Origin: Rhypophila decipiens
Lineage: Eukaryota > Ascomycota > Sordariomycetes > Sordariales > Naviculisporaceae
Reading direction: 5' to 3'
Assembly: GCA_033297075.1 (NCBI GenBank)
Contig: MU858101.1
Span: 144,291 to 208,290, forward strand
Length of the DNA: 64,000 nucleotides
Shown piece by piece: positions 44,291 through 56,779 of the stretch. Within the stretch, counting starts at the first letter, position 1. Each line of letters starts with the position of its first letter. The notes under the pieces were generated by a model. That model saw nothing but the letters and a program-made list of their open reading frames with translations. It was not told where the DNA came from and did not search any database. A program made the translations under genes and the position numbers.

Positions 44291-46049
44291 ATGGCGATAG
44301 CTGAGGGCCCACCAGTCGACGTCGTCGTCGTGGGCGGAGGTCTCGCCGGTATATGCGCCGCCATTGCAGCCGTCGAGAAGGGTGCATCATCTGTAGTAGT
44401 CCTCGATCGGCATTGTGGAGGTGGCGCGTCAGCCATCTCAGGCGGTATTGTCTATGCTGGGGGTGGGACGCTCACGCAGCGTGAGGCGGGCTGTGGCGAC
44501 GATACAGCTGACAACATGTTTCGCTACCTGCGCGAGGAGGTGGACTTGGCCGCGGTTGATGAAGAGACGCTGCGCCGATTCTGCGATGAGAGCGTTGCCC
44601 GGATGGAGTGGCTTGAGAGCCATGGTGCCAAATTTGGAGGCCCGTTATGTCCTTATAGGACGAGTTACCCAAAGCCCGAGTACGGGCTGCTTTACACTGG
44701 AAGTGTGAGTCGACTTTTATCACCGCGCCCTGTAGCGAATTCTATGATGTTGACCGCTCCGGCTGGCGCGCAGGAGAAAGCATATCCGTACTGCGAAAAG
44801 GCGACACCAGCACCAAGAGGTCACCGGACCAACGGTAAAGGGTCAGGAGGTATGAAGTACACTGGTGGGGACTTGTGGCGACCTCTCTTCGAATCGGCAC
44901 TCAAAATGGGGGTGAGGTTCGAGCCAGCGAGTCGCGTCGAAGAGCTCATCACCGACCATGTCGACGGTCGTGCCAAATGCGTCCGTTACCGTTGTTTCGA
45001 TCACTCGGCAGGGTTTTCGGCCAGTTTGTACAAGTGGTTCGCCGAAACCGGCAAGGAATACGAACCCCATTTGCGACCATTGGCCAGGCTGTTGAATGGT
45101 GTTGCTGAAACAATCTGGAAATATGGCGCGAAGAAGGTGACGACGTTGGAGTCACGGGCAGTGATCCTAGCAGCGGGCGGTTTTATCAGTAGGTTTCTAG
45201 CTCGGCTAGGTCTCGTCGTTAGTCTCGAAATGAAGCTGACTCTACATGCCAGGGAACAAAACCATGCTTCAAGAGTCTTGTCCAAACGCAGCAGGGCTGG
45301 CAACTCACGGTACGACCGGAGATGACGGCAGCGGTATCAAGCTTGGCCAGTCAGCCGGTGGCGCTGTCTCACATCTCGATCGAGTCAGTGGTTGGAGGTT
45401 TATGTATGCACCCGAGGCGTTTCTCGAAGGTGTCATCGTTGGTCCCAGCGGGGAAAGAGTAGGCCCCGAGGACCACTACGGCGCCGCCGTCTGCGGCAAT
45501 ATGATTGAACATTCTGGTGGAAAAGGATATCTCATTCTGGACTCTACACAGTGGAACAAGGTCAAAAGCAATGTCGATGAGCAAACCCACAGCCTCTGGA
45601 GGACGCTAGTTCAGTATCTGCTCGCCTTTGGCCACAAGAAGGCCACAACACTGGAGGCGCTTGCCATGTCCTTCAAGATTGACCCAGGTAAACTGAAAGA
45701 GACAGTGCAGGAGTACAACGACGCAATCACCAACAAGCAGCCAGATCCGGTGAGGAAACAAGACCAATACCGATCTCCTATTGCGTCTCCACCTTTCTAT
45801 GGCATCGATATATCCATCAAGGATGACGGGTTGATGATCGTCCCTGCCATCACTCTTGGTGGACTTCGCGTGGATGGCCCATCGGGCATGGTGCTCAACC
45901 AAGCAGGCCAGCCTATACCGGGTTTGTATGCGGCAGGGAGAACTGCCGCGGGAGTGTGTTCCAACAATTATGTTACGGGGCTGTCGCTGGCGGACTGTGT
46001 CTTTTCGGGCAAGCGGGCTGGAGAGCATGCTGCTCACTCTCTTAGCTGA
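44291..46049 (+). CDS. FAD-dependent dehydrogenase, KstD/fumarate-reductase family
   Basis: Three exons, 44291-44704, 44774-45188 and 45253-46049; 541 residues. The first intron is 69 nt and in frame, so unspliced RNA would still read through; its removal joins LYTGS to EKAYPYCEKATPAPRGH, as expected for the family. Seen: dinucleotide fold VVVVGGGLAGICAAIAAVEK near the N-terminus, SGGIVYAGGG, the ILAAGGFI strand, GDDGSGIKLGQS, and the C-terminal FAD motif YAAGRTAAGVCSNNYVTGLS. The layout fits flavoproteins that dehydrogenate 3-ketosteroids or reduce fumarate-like substrates. Substrate unknown. ATG 44291 preferred over 44282 for context. Confidence 0.85.
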
Positions 46050-46935
46050 TGGGTTTCGGACTCTATGTATTCTGAGGAGTACGTGTCGGAGGTCAACTAT
46101 ACGCACTCGTCAAAGGAGATGATTTCCAAATATGCCAAGAGTGATACCTCGATTCAAAGTCGATGCATGCACTGCATATTCTCGTTTCAAGTTATCGAAT
46201 TGCCTAATTTGCCTTGACCTGTGGTGGGAATGGGGCCAGCCATGTTCATTTTTTCAGTGCCGTAGTGCGATAATAGTGATCGGCTGCTTGAGTGCAAAAA
46301 CAAAAGTGATGACAAACAGCTGCAGTCTCTGCTCAATATGTTGAACCAACCGCGAATCTCAGCATTGCCCTTCCCACATGGGTCAATACAACCATCCCGC
46401 GAGTCTTGGAACCAACATCATTCAGGCCAACTTGAACTTGTACGAATCACACCCCCGAAATGAGTTTCGGAACAAATATCCTACTGCTCCGTACCGTGGA
46501 CACATGAACCCCAGTATGGGGTGAGAAACGCATCAGAACTGCGAGCCAGTGGCCGGACCGTCCCGATCCTTTCTTTGGAAAGTGTACATATGATATTATG
46601 AACAGGGTATGTACGTCGTGTAGAGTGAGCGCTTGCTGATTGCCAGCATGCCACAGAGGGATATTTGTATGGTCCGCTGCTGCCAACCGCCGGCACAAGC
46701 CAACAACATTGCGACTCTCAGCCACCATCTAGTTAGAGGGTTACCCAAATGCACTCCCAGTCTTAACCACACACTCCTGCTTTTCCTTGATCAAAGAACT
46801 TGCGACAGTGTGATTGTCAGGATCGCAACTCGGTTTCTCCTCTGCCCTACGCTCCAGGCAGTGCACTCGCGTTCCCGCTCCTCAGAGAAACAACGGTTTT
46901 GAATTCTTCTAAAGACCGAGGTCTTTCAAGCAAAA
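46050..46935. other. Intergenic region
   Basis: Trailer of the flavoprotein gene and promoter of the membrane-protein gene. Frames of 70-95 codons on both strands show no motif. Confidence 0.4.
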
Positions 46936-48722
46936 ATGTCACTCGCGGGCATCGATCTTTGTTCTCTTCCAGCCGCGGCCCCCCCAGCAGGCGAGATTTC
47001 CAATTTGGTCGATCCACCCTCCTTGGAGTCGGTGCTCATTGGCTTCTCGACGGTCTTGCTGATATTGTCTGTTCCCTTTGTGACGATAAGAATCTGGATA
47101 AACCGACAGAAGTTAAAATTGGCAGATTGTACGTACTGTACCAAGTGCTAATGCTGATTCCGTGCCCTGCCCAGCGCCTGTTGTCCGGAACGATAAAGCA
47201 AGAAAAGGGACCCTAGTGAGGTCCGTAAGGAGAAAAGAGACGAGTAGTAACTAACGTTGCACGTAGATTTTATCATCATATGCGCCATCTTGAACATTGC
47301 ATTCACGGCAATCATACTCACCCGTGCGTCCAGACCCCACACCTTGACGCCCGATCTCTTTCACTTCCGGCAGATACGCACTTCAAGTTGTTGTCTCCAT
47401 CCAAAACACTAACGACAGACTCTTCAAAGAAGCTCGATATGGCCGGCATCAATGGAACGTGCCAGCCTGCTGGTTTGACGGCTATCATATGAAGGTACGC
47501 ACTCCTGAAATGCACCTATAGACTTGCAGCTAAATGATAAATGTGATACAACCAGGCCATCTTCCTCGTCTCCTTCCTCTTTGGCTTTATTAGCTTCGGT
47601 CGAGCCGCCATCCTCCTCATGTACCGAGACATATTCAGCATCTCCAGAACCACCCATATCGCCATCTGGATCGGCCTCGTGCTCAACTTTCTCATCTACA
47701 TTCCCAGTATCCCCATAGCCGTGTATTACGAGACACCCAGAGCGGGCCAGTCGTGGGAGGAGCTTATTTACACAGTGCCAAATCTCGAGCCCATTCTGGT
47801 GCCGTATGGAATTGCCACAGGCGCAGCTGCGCTTCTGATGGACGTCTACATATTCATCTTGCCGTTACCCGTGGTCCTGAGACTCAATCTCAGCCGCACA
47901 AAGAAGATTCAGGCTCTTGCGATTTTTGCGACTGCCTTACTGTATGTCTATTGACCATATCACTGCATCTGATACTGTTTGTGGCTTCACAATGGCAGGC
48001 AGTCTTGCTCTCCTGCTGTACTAACTTCTGTCCTTTGGTTAGCGCTGTAGTGGCGAGCATCATCGCACTCATCTACCGTATCGCACTTGGCGACAACTTG
48101 AAAAACGACAGCACCTGGTCCACAACCTGTCTCTTCATCTCCATGTGAGTTACCAGTTTCTACCTAGTCAAACGACGAAATCCGAGCAAAAACGCGATAG
48201 TGTCTCCTCCACGGCTGGTATATCCACGGCTAACGTCATTGGGGGGCTGACAGGCTTGTCGAGAACAATATAGTGCTTGTGGTGGCATCCATGCCCGCAT
48301 TCGCGTCTTTCTTCCGACACCATATTGCGGGATCGACCATATACACAACTCTCCTGCGGGTTCTTTCCGTCTCAACAGGCAGCCGAAGCCAAGACTTCAA
48401 CTCCGCCACAGGTTCGGGAAAAAAACATTATCGCTACAACCACCTCGATCCCAGGCCGTCGGATTCCTACATCCTCTCATATGGCCAACAAAAGAAACAC
48501 CAGGAGAACCAGACAGCTTTCCCCATGCCGGTACTTCGTCCACTTGGGATTGGAATGTCTGGCCCGGGCCGGAAGATGAAGCCGCATCCATCTGAGGCGG
48601 TAAATCTGAACTCTTACCACGAGCTTGAGGATGATTCTGTCTACTGTGGCACGTCGTCACGAACCACTACTAGGATCTTAGTGATGGATTTGGGCCCAGT
48701 GCTGAGCGTGGTCACCCAGTAG
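46936..48722 (+). CDS. SAT4-family seven-helix membrane protein (Pth11-like receptor type)
   Basis: Six exons fit in phase: 46936-47128, 47267-47327, 47419-47494, 47556-47941, 48043-48144, 48254-48722; 428 residues. Hydrophobic helices alternate with family motifs: IRIWINRQKL after helix 1, DYFIII at helix 2, RYGRHQW, IPIAVYY, DVYIFILPLPVVLRL, and ENNIVLVVASMPAF near the last helix. This is the fungal rhodopsin/SAT4 family, which includes Pth11-related receptors; many members are of unknown function and some sit beside secondary-metabolite genes. The C-terminal 130 residues are cytoplasmic, Ser/Arg-rich. No extracellular CFEM domain is present. The exon 2 donor (GTCCAG) is the least certain border. 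Confidence 0.82.
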
Positions 48723-48982
48723 AAGTGAAACGGGGACAGGGTGCAGGGTGCATTGCCAAGACTACGAGTGTCGTCCTCAAGTCTGAGACTCAGCATGTCT
48801 GAGGTGATTCAATGGTGCGAATACGTAGACAAAGGAAGCACATGTACCAAGATCCCGATATTTTCTGTATATATATGCGGTCCTCCAGGCTCTGACGGTG
48901 TGGTTATGGGGTTCGAATTAAGATAGTACCATCAATGGCTGAGTGACCCTCCTCCGCAGCGGAGAATATCCGGCAACTGCCG

Positions 48983-50818
48983 TCACAATATCTTGAGAAC
49001 CTGATCTTGTCCAAGCGCAAGCAGCCTCTCTGTCCACGACCCAGGACCGGGCGGACCCCCAAACACCTCAGCCACTCCAACCCGCTGATACAAATTCTGA
49101 ATCCCATCACAGTCAGTCCCATTGTACGTGTTTCGTTTCCTTTGCCCTGTGCTATTTTCTACCTCAAGCCCAGTTGACGCCATGCCCTGTTGTCCCTCTT
49201 GCAGTCTTTCGAGGACAAGAAAACACAGGGCCTTGGTCTTTTTAACTCCTACTAGGAAACAAGATACTTGATGTTGTCCCTGCTGTGGGGCATGATCATC
49301 ATCCTTTCCAAGCCAATGGGCGACGTCATCAACCCAGACATTTTTGAGATGTCCCTTAAAGATGTCCAGGTCCATAATCTCCCAGCCTTTCAGCCGTTTA
49401 GCTCTGCTGTCTGAAGAAATTGGCCCCTGGGTTTTGGCAACAGCCGGAATCAACGATCCCCTTAGGGCAAGGAAATAGCCGCCCTCAATATTTTCCAACT
49501 CCCCCATGGAAGAGTTAAACTTTCCTGAAGATGCTGCTTTCTGTGCAGCGGCCGCCAGGGCAGCTTGGTATAGCAGGTCCTGTCCCGGGATGGCACTGAC
49601 GACGTGTTGAGGCTGAGGCTGAGGTGGCTCGTCCTCTGTCACCTTATCATCAGAGGGAGGTGGGACTTGAATTCCAGCACTCAACGACATGTGAGCAGTG
49701 GACTGGGCAGCCCCTGAGGGCCCCGAGAACTGTGATGCTGTCAGATCGTCCGACTCCCGTTTCGAAGTCTGCTGCTGCTGTGCGGCTTTCATGGCCTCCT
49801 GTGCGAGGGAAAACGCCCCGGGGATGGGCCGTCCATACTGGTCGGTATCCAGGTTGTCAAATATCGACTCGTCAAAAGGCGGGTCGTTATTTTCAAAGTC
49901 CAGTTCGTCCGCCAGGCCATCATCAAAGTAGAGCTCATCAGTCTGAGTGGTCCGTGGTTGGGCAGCATCGAGCGCGGATGTCTGGTAGCCAGTCTGTAAC
50001 TCTGGCTTGGTGTCAATGACCTTTTCGTCACCACTGATATGCAATTGTTCTATTCCAAGCCCAGATTCTTGTCCCGGAAAGGTCATGTTTTGATGAAGAT
50101 ACATGGGTGAAGCAGTCGGCCGGAGTTCGGGAGTGGTGTCTTTGGTCATGGCGAACCCGATCACCTTCCCACTTGCGTCGCGGGGTGTTGCCAGCATGCC
50201 GGGTGTGTTCGGGCTGGCCAGTGACGATGCCGGGTTCGACCGCTGGAATACAAAGCTAGAGAAGTTTTCCTGATCGTCGTCTGGGTCCTGCTCTCCTCCG
50301 TAATCCTCGTACTCGTCCTCATAGTCCGCATTGACGCCTGGGATCCTCTCTTCAAGGCCATCATCGTCCATCATAGCGTCATAGTCAAAGTCATCATCGA
50401 ACTCGTCGTATCGGGAGTCACGGGGGCCTACTGCCTCGTCGCTTGTCTTTTTCTCTTGCTCTCGTTGCCGGTAGCGCTCCTCGAGGATCTTCTCCTGGCT
50501 CGCGGACCCCATCATATCAAAGCTGAAGTGAGAAGACGTGCTTTTCATGTGCTTCGGGATACTAGACATTACGGAAGCGCGGGTAGGGGCTCTGGAAATT
50601 GATGGGTGGTTTGACTTGGTAGTCCGTCTCGAGGAAGTGGTGCGTGGCATGACGGCTGTCTCGACCGAGTAGGTGCGGGATGTGGTAGACGAAGAAGTGT
50701 GGATGGATCCAGAAGAGACATCTTTCTCTGGGACCGTATTATTCACCCCATCAATAGCATGCAGATCCGCCCTCCCATTGCCGTCCAAATCAGGAAACTG
50801 CTCACACAGCCCTTGCAT
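48983..50818 (-). CDS. Acidic fungal protein fragment, fused in frame to FG-GAP remnant
   Basis: An open frame of 611 codons. Its first 20 residues (CEQFPDLDGNGRADLHAIDG) are the end of an FG-GAP/VCBS repeat region. From about residue 45 it becomes a different protein: Ser/Arg-rich, then SFDMMGSASQEKILEERYRQ, a strongly acidic stretch with DDDFDYDAMMDDDGLEE and a NPASSLASPNTPGMLATPRD motif that look like the conserved C-terminal half of a large fungal unknown protein. The last 50 residues (NGTDCDGIQNLYQRVG) look secreted-protein-like again. I cannot name the acidic protein. No promoter or credible start lies between the two parts, so this is probably a recombination product; expression is doubtful. 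Confidence 0.5.
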   Translation of the reverse strand: MQGLCEQFPDLDGNGRADLHAIDGVNNTVPEKDVSSGSIHTSSSTTSRTYSVETAVMPRTTSSRRTTKSNHPSISRAPTRASVMSSIPKHMKSTSSHFSFDMMGSASQEKILEERYRQREQEKKTSDEAVGPRDSRYDEFDDDFDYDAMMDDDGLEERIPGVNADYEDEYEDYGGEQDPDDDQENFSSFVFQRSNPASSLASPNTPGMLATPRDASGKVIGFAMTKDTTPELRPTASPMYLHQNMTFPGQESGLGIEQLHISGDEKVIDTKPELQTGYQTSALDAAQPRTTQTDELYFDDGLADELDFENNDPPFDESIFDNLDTDQYGRPIPGAFSLAQEAMKAAQQQQTSKRESDDLTASQFSGPSGAAQSTAHMSLSAGIQVPPPSDDKVTEDEPPQPQPQHVVSAIPGQDLLYQAALAAAAQKAASSGKFNSSMGELENIEGGYFLALRGSLIPAVAKTQGPISSDSRAKRLKGWEIMDLDIFKGHLKNVWVDDVAHWLGKDDDHAPQQGQHQVSCFLVGVKKTKALCFLVLERLQEGQQGMASTGLEVENSTGQRKRNTYNGTDCDGIQNLYQRVGVAEVFGGPPGPGSWTERLLALGQDQVLKIL

Positions 50819-51904
50819 GGCCCCCTGATAGACGGCCCCCGCGGCGTACCACGTGAATGTGCTCCCGCTAGAAGGGGACTGGCCCCGGTTATACCAGACC
50901 GAGGCGTCCCCCGTGAACTTGTCTATCCAGAGGAAATCATCCCTCCCGTCGCCGTTGACGTCGACGTACCGGATGTTAGCCCGGTCTTTGCCTTCTGATT
51001 TTTTGAACTGAGAGACGTAGATTAGACCGCCCCGGTTGCTGATGTAGCCCTAGGTTTGTCTGTCCTTTTCGATGCAGAGGTAATCCGCTCGTCTGTTGCC
51101 TGTCAGGTCTGTGAAACGAACGGACAAGTCGTGGATGGCCACGCCGCGCTTTTCGGTGCATGGCTGCTGCTGGTTTCCGCGGGGACCGGAGTCGTATACG
51201 CGCTGCCAGTTGTTTCGGCTGCGCAGGTCGCCTGTCGTGTCGAACTGGTTCAGCCAGAGGCCGTCGATGTACCCAGTGGAAGGGTTCACGTAGATGATGT
51301 CGCAGAGGCCGTCGCCGTCCCAGTCGGCTAGGTGGATATCGCGCCGGTCGACTTAGTGGCCTACGTACGAGCTTGCTGACCAGAACTGGTAGTTGGACCC
51401 CCAGTAGGGTGGGGAGGAGGGAAAGGTGCCGCCTAGGTTCTCGTATATTCGCATGTATCCTGTTGAGTGGATCCAGATGTAGTCCATGGCTGCACGGGAG
51501 CGCGTCATCATTTTGCAGTAGCGATCCCCGTCGGCTGTTTTGCTGTGTCAGTGACTAAACAAGATGTTCTTTCTGGAATGGCCAAGACAGTGGCGTTGCT
51601 TACCTTAGAGCTTGGTGCCGCCGCTTCGGGTGTTGCGCCAGACATGAAAGTTGGTTATGGGGCCGTTTCTCTCGACATATACGTAGTCGAGCCGCGGACG
51701 CCCACCGAATGCTGCAGAGGAATTGGACCAGTTGATGAAGTGGATGTTGTCCCGGCCAACATTTTTGCCTATGCCACCATGGGTCCACCCAGGGCCGCTG
51801 GACAGGTTGTCAGCCTCGCGCCAGAGGGGTTTGATGGAGCCCTTGGTGCATCCGCGGCTGTTGGTGTAAGTCCAGGTTCGGCCTGTATCGTCTACCCCAG
51901 CTAA
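50819..51904 (-). pseudogene. FG-GAP/VCBS repeat protein relic with three in-frame stops
   Basis: The minus strand reads repeated D-x-DGDG/NGDGRDD-type units (DWDGDG, DVNGDGRDD, DLTGNRRADYL, DLDGNGRADL) with Trp/Tyr-rich strands between them, i.e. beta-propeller blades of the FG-GAP/VCBS type found in secreted fungal proteins. Stops interrupt one continuous frame at 51605-51607 (TAA, next to a GTAAGC donor), 51353-51355 (TAA) and 51050-51052 (TAG). TAA from CAA and TAG from TGG would each be a CpA to TpA change, as RIP makes. An intron of about 60 nt follows the first stop. The 5' part beyond 51904 is not recognisable. Confidence 0.7.
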
Positions 51905-53147
51905 TTACGACTCGGATAGTAATACTGAGTAGTCTCCTATCTATGGTGTGGTAAGTACTAATATTTACGGTGGTGGTAATAGCGGTGGGCGACAGATGGT
52001 CCCGCCTCTACCAGCGGTAACTTCGGTGGTTGTTACTGGTGGCCGATATAGCAGACTTATGAAAGGAAGTGGTGGTGCTGGTGTGGGCGGTGGCACGGGG
52101 GTGATCAGGGCTACGACTGTTATTAAGTAGGAGTAGAAGGAGTAGATTTGATCGCTTGTTCTTTTCATCCCTTCTCCCCCTTATCCCGCTTGTTATTCCT
52201 TGTTTTATATAAAGAATTCTGTCTCTGCGATAATATCACCCGAATTGTATCGGCGTTTTCTATTCTCCTTTATTCTTTAGGCACGTTATATCTTTCATAC
52301 CTATATATATCCTCTACCTTTCCAATTAGGAGGGTTGGCGTCTAATGGCGTATGTATGTTTTCTTGTACGGCGTTTCTTGTTCTTTTCTTAGCAAAAATT
52401 CCTTTTATTTGTAGTTATAGTATGTAGTAGTTGTAGATATCCGCCAAGGAAAAGTCAAGAAAAAGAACAACTGATATGAGCTTCCATGATGGCCAGACAC
52501 ATAAACCGACATAGTCCAACACTGCTGCCTATATGAATACAATGACACTGGTGGAACAATGGACTTCCTAATGGTCTTGGTACTTGAGAAAAGAACATCC
52601 ATCCTCACATGCACGGGTCTTCGGTGAGGTAATCAAAGGGGGTGTAATTATCATTTTCACATTCCAGAAATGGTTAGACACGGTGGCTTTAGTGGGGAAC
52701 ACATTGGCTTTAGCCGGGTCGTGTCGAGATTATTACCCCTCCGTATCGGGTAATTATAGCGCAGGCCCGCCCCACTTCCACTCGCATACCTACAGTACAT
52801 AGGACTTTAAACACCTTTATTGAAAAGGAGTGCTTGCCTTTCCCTTCTGCATCTACAACGCAGAAATATATTTTTCTACGCAACCCACCTAACCTCGCCT
52901 TCCCTTCATTTCGATTTCCCGTTCTCCCCATACCCTCGTCGGCAAACACGCCAATTCTTTCATGTTGCAACGCTTCGCATCGAGAAGTGGAGGCTTGCGA
53001 CAGATTCCTCGCGCCCGCGCCGCCCACCCCCGGAACCAGAACCGTTCAAACTCGAAGTCGCCATTGACCAAAGCCGGCGGTTGCACGACACATTTGGCGC
53101 GCGGCACAGCAACGCCATCCAACTGGATTTTTCGTCGTCCTCGAGCC
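51905..53147. other. Intergenic region, partly GGT-rich
   Basis: Begins with a GGT/GGC-rich stretch (about 51965-52115) that may be further relic of the FG-GAP gene, then AT-rich DNA, then a CT-rich leader of the next gene. No gene supported. Confidence 0.4.
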
Positions 53148-54142
53148 ATGATGAGCAGCAGTAGCAATTCGGCAGGGGTCTCCGGGACCGGGACCAAGAC
53201 CGAAACCTACCTCGATTACACGTCGAGTCCTGACGTTGACTTTGACCATATCAAGTCGACCATGACGTGTAGGAAATTTCACGATTCAGTCTGGGGTTTC
53301 GTGGTAAGACTTTTACTTGGGCCTCACTCTCTTCTGGCCAACGTAGTGTTCCTGACGTTTGACGCACAACATGAAAATATAGATCTATCGGTGCTCTGAA
53401 GGCAACCAGAACCAGAACCAGAACCAGGTAGCTTGGGACCGCCTGCTGGAAGCCTTGCGCGCCAAGGTCCAGGAGGATCTTTTGTTCTACATGCGCGAGG
53501 ATATGTTGGGGTTCCATGATCTTCACGTCATCGACGATAAGGCGCTCTAGTAGGTTTTTTTTGGTTTTTTTTGCAACGCCGTAACTTTGTGAATGTCATC
53601 TGTGACAAACTAGGTATTAACACCTGTCATTGGCATATAGCGGAGCCACGTCGCACCAAGTCCGAGATCACTTCCGGTCCTGGGTCCCCAAGAATCTCGA
53701 GGACCGTCTCGGGCAGGATGCTACTAACATGGACGACGACGTGGACTGGGTAGCGGCAACATCGACGCCTAGATACGAATATTGTCTCTTTGTGGATGAC
53801 ATTTGTCTGGAGTCGTTGGATCACCCGGGTGTTAACTCGCCGGTTGTCAAGGTTTTGCGCAAAGACTGGGAGTCACCATTCGCTCCAGACGCAGACGGGG
53901 GGAGGAATTCCACCACTGTTACTGTTGCAGCCCCATTCCATGATGGTGTCACCGAGTACGAGGAGGAAGATGTGGGCTGGATGTACATGCCGCTGCACGA
54001 CTACCTGCACAAGTACGACCTGCTTGGGAAGGGCGACTGGGACGATCAGTATGTGAGACCGCCGTATATTGATGGGACTGAGGAGGAGAGTGAGCTTGTT
54101 GGTCATTGGAGGCAGCAGGAGTCGTTGATGGATGAGGCTTAA
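53148..54142 (+). CDS. Fungal-specific uncharacterised protein (WGFVIYRC family)
   Basis: Three exons, 53148-53303, 53383-53549 and 53641-54142; 274 residues. The join gives WGFV-IYRCSEG, then WDRLLEALRAKVQEDL, LYGATSHQVRDHFRSWV and a core YEYCLFVDDICLESL. I recognise this layout from a large, multi-copy family of fungal unknowns in which a YGFVIYRC start is followed by a W-x-x-F/L helix, a D/YGA-x-x-x-QVR motif and a CxxVD strand; no function is established. Exon 2 has four Asn-Gln repeats (53401-53427) that are a slippage-prone insert. The C-terminus is acidic. ATG 53148 is followed at once by a second ATG. Confidence 0.7.
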
Positions 54143-54217
54143 GCTGCGAGTGGTATCTAGTAACAACGGAAGTAGCATCGAAACTGGAACCAGCCCTCCG
54201 TCCACTACCAACCTACC

Positions 54218-56779
54218 CTACTCTCCGATGCAGACAGCATAACCTAACCAAAGCGTGCTACAATCCGTCCCAACGCCAGGGTTCATGCGGTAAAAGTCAT
54301 CCAAGCTGATGCCGGCCGCGTTGGCAATACTCCAACACCCGTCTCCATCAACGACCGTGTGCCATTTCTTGCAGTTCTTGGATGCCCCGGGCTGAGTGGG
54401 AGCCGGCGGAGCGGTACCTCCGGTGGTTGTCGTGGGAGCTTTGCTGGTACTGGTGGTTTTGGTGGGCACTGTGCTGGTTGTTGTTGTTGTTATAGCTGTG
54501 CGAACTGTACTCGTCGTTGTTGTCTTTCCGGTACTAGTACTGGAGGTAGTAGTAGTAGGCTGCGTGCCAGATGCCAAGATGCAAGCTAGAGTGTAACCGT
54601 CCGAAGTCATCTTGCTCCAAATACCAGTGTCGCAGTTGGATCCAATCCAGGGATTCAGTCGAGTTAGTTCGGCCACGGTAATGCCGAACAGACTGGGAGC
54701 CATGGAGCAATTGAAGTTGGCTGTAGGAAAATTCCGAGTCAGCCTCAGCATAATTACAAGCAAAACACTGTCACTTGGACAAAATAGTAGAGTATCTAAC
54801 CCTTGTCCTCGATGCGCAAGTTGGTATAGCAGCTGCAACCCGGTGGCGTGACTGACGAGGGTGGTATACGCGTGCGGTTTACGGGTTGTACGCAATAGTC
54901 GTATGGTAGCGCCACATTTGCTAAAAAGTAGGTAAGTATTGGCATTAGTATCCAAGTTGGACACTTTACTGGACGAGGAATCTTACGAGGAGTTTTCCAC
55001 TTTTGTACGCAGTAGCTTTTCCCTGCTTGGAACACACAGTTGGCTGCCGACAGGCTAGGATTCCACTCGACCAGCTGCTCAACAGTGACATTGGCGAAAT
55101 GCGCCCAGCTGGAGCACGAATTTGCCACGGATATATTCTTCAGCTTGGCAGTAGCGTCAAACGCGTTCTCGTACAGGTAGCAGTCGGTCATGGTGCCCGA
55201 GGCCTTGGGCTGCAGGGTTGGTGTCGTGACTGGGTCAGGCGTGAAGCCGCTTGTCGTTGCTGGACGCGTGAAGGTGGTTGCTGCCGTGGTGGTCTTGTAG
55301 CCCGAGTAGGTCTCAATATTGCCTACTGGTCTTACGCAGTAGGAAGTGTTGGCCCACAGATTGCTGCAGGTTGAATCTACTTGGGGGTTGAGGAAGTACA
55401 AGTCCGCGAGGGTTATGCTGAACTTTAGCGATATCGCCGCACAATTGTCGCCAGCCTCGACCTTTTTTTTACAACAGAGTGTCAGTACCCTTAACCCTAA
55501 GGACCTTCCAAGGCTGCTTACATAGTACCATTGTCCACACCGAGTATTTGATTGGCCCTGCGCATTGGTCGGCACGGGGGCTGGGGTAGTCACACTGTTG
55601 CCCGGGGAGACAGCGGTTGTCCCCGATGGAGAACTCGAACAAAGATACCAACCTCTCCACGACGCCAGGTTAGAACAGGCCGAGTTGATCATGGGGTTCC
55701 ACGCCTGGATTTGAGCAAGGGTGGCATTCCAGCTCGCCATCAGAGTCTCGCACGTGTCGTAGAGATCCAGCTGATAAGTACGGCAGGTGCTTCCGGTGGG
55801 CAAACAGAGTGATTTGCCCACAGCCGGCAGATTGTCGCACCCGAGGTTGAGGTTGTTCTTGGAGATCAACGTGTATGTCGACATGCCGTTGGCCCCCGAG
55901 ATGGTGACGCACGAGTCGTTCTGCTTGATGGTATATGCCGACCCTGTACAGGCAGGAGGGGAGGGAAACGCAGTGGCATTGAGCGCATACGATGTCGGCG
56001 TAGCAAAGCCGTAACTTGCCGCGCTACAGCTTTTTGTCGTGTTTGCAAAGGCCTGGGCTAGCGTGTCGCTGAACCCAAACGGGGATCCCAGCTGCATCTG
56101 TTGTATGCCCAGCTCGCACTGGGAACACGTCTGAGCGTTGGTGTAGTTCGGCTGGTTGGCCCAATCCGCTACAACAACGTCGCAGTACTTTCCAGTTGCC
56201 CTGAAATCCCATGGTCAGTCAACTTCAATCGTTGCATCACCCAAGTACGAGGAAACTCACTTGTCTTTCAGGCATGACAGACTCGCCGTGTAGAGAAAAC
56301 GGTCAACCAGGAAAGTCGCTACAAGTCAAAATATTTAATCCTAACCCTCTGTAGTAGCTATCTTGTTGACAGAACATACCTGGGTAGGCGAACTTGTTGG
56401 GAACCATGACATCGGAAGATGCTGTGCACGCTCCCAAGATGGAAGTTCGCAGACTTCGCAAGTCATTCTGACAGGAGCTCTCGCACAACGTAGCAAGCTG
56501 CTCGCTGGGCAGAATCTCAACACTTGCTCCCCTATTTTTCGTTCCATCTTGTCAGTCTACATCCTAACCCCAAGTGGAATTGGTCTTGACTTACTCCAAA
56601 CCCGCATATCTCGGCAACCATGCAGGGCAGGACGACACAGTTCTGTTCACAACAGTGAAGCAGCCGCTGCTTAGCCCAAGCAAGTCATGAGGAAAGGTGT
56701 AGCCGTCAAATTGTTGGCTTTTGACGGTCGAAATAGCGGCTAAAATGGTGAAGAGAACGACAAGAGTGGAAGTGGACAT
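54218..56779 (-). CDS. Secreted multi-LysM chitin-binding protein
   Basis: Seven exons fit in phase: 56779-56595, 56531-56380, 56318-56261, 56200-55522, 55461-54987, 54920-54801, 54720-54218; 723 residues. A signal peptide (1-20, MSTSTLVVLFTILAAISTVK) is followed by a Cys-rich region and at least four LysM modules. The clearest are at about 215-262 (YTIKQNDSC...SLCLP), 358-404 (VEAGDNCAAI...SYCVRPV) and 672-720 (HTVVDGDGCWSI...AVCIG); weaker ones lie between. A Thr/Ser-rich linker (about 585-650) precedes the last. LysM proteins bind chitin oligomers; multi-LysM forms are typically encoded beside subgroup-C chitinases, as here. No catalytic domain or GPI signal seen. Confidence 0.85.

Noticed and set aside
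42127..46049. An orsellinic-acid type gene cluster, because of the OrsD domain
   Set aside because: No polyketide synthase or other ors genes; OrsD domains are more often in repetitive proteins.
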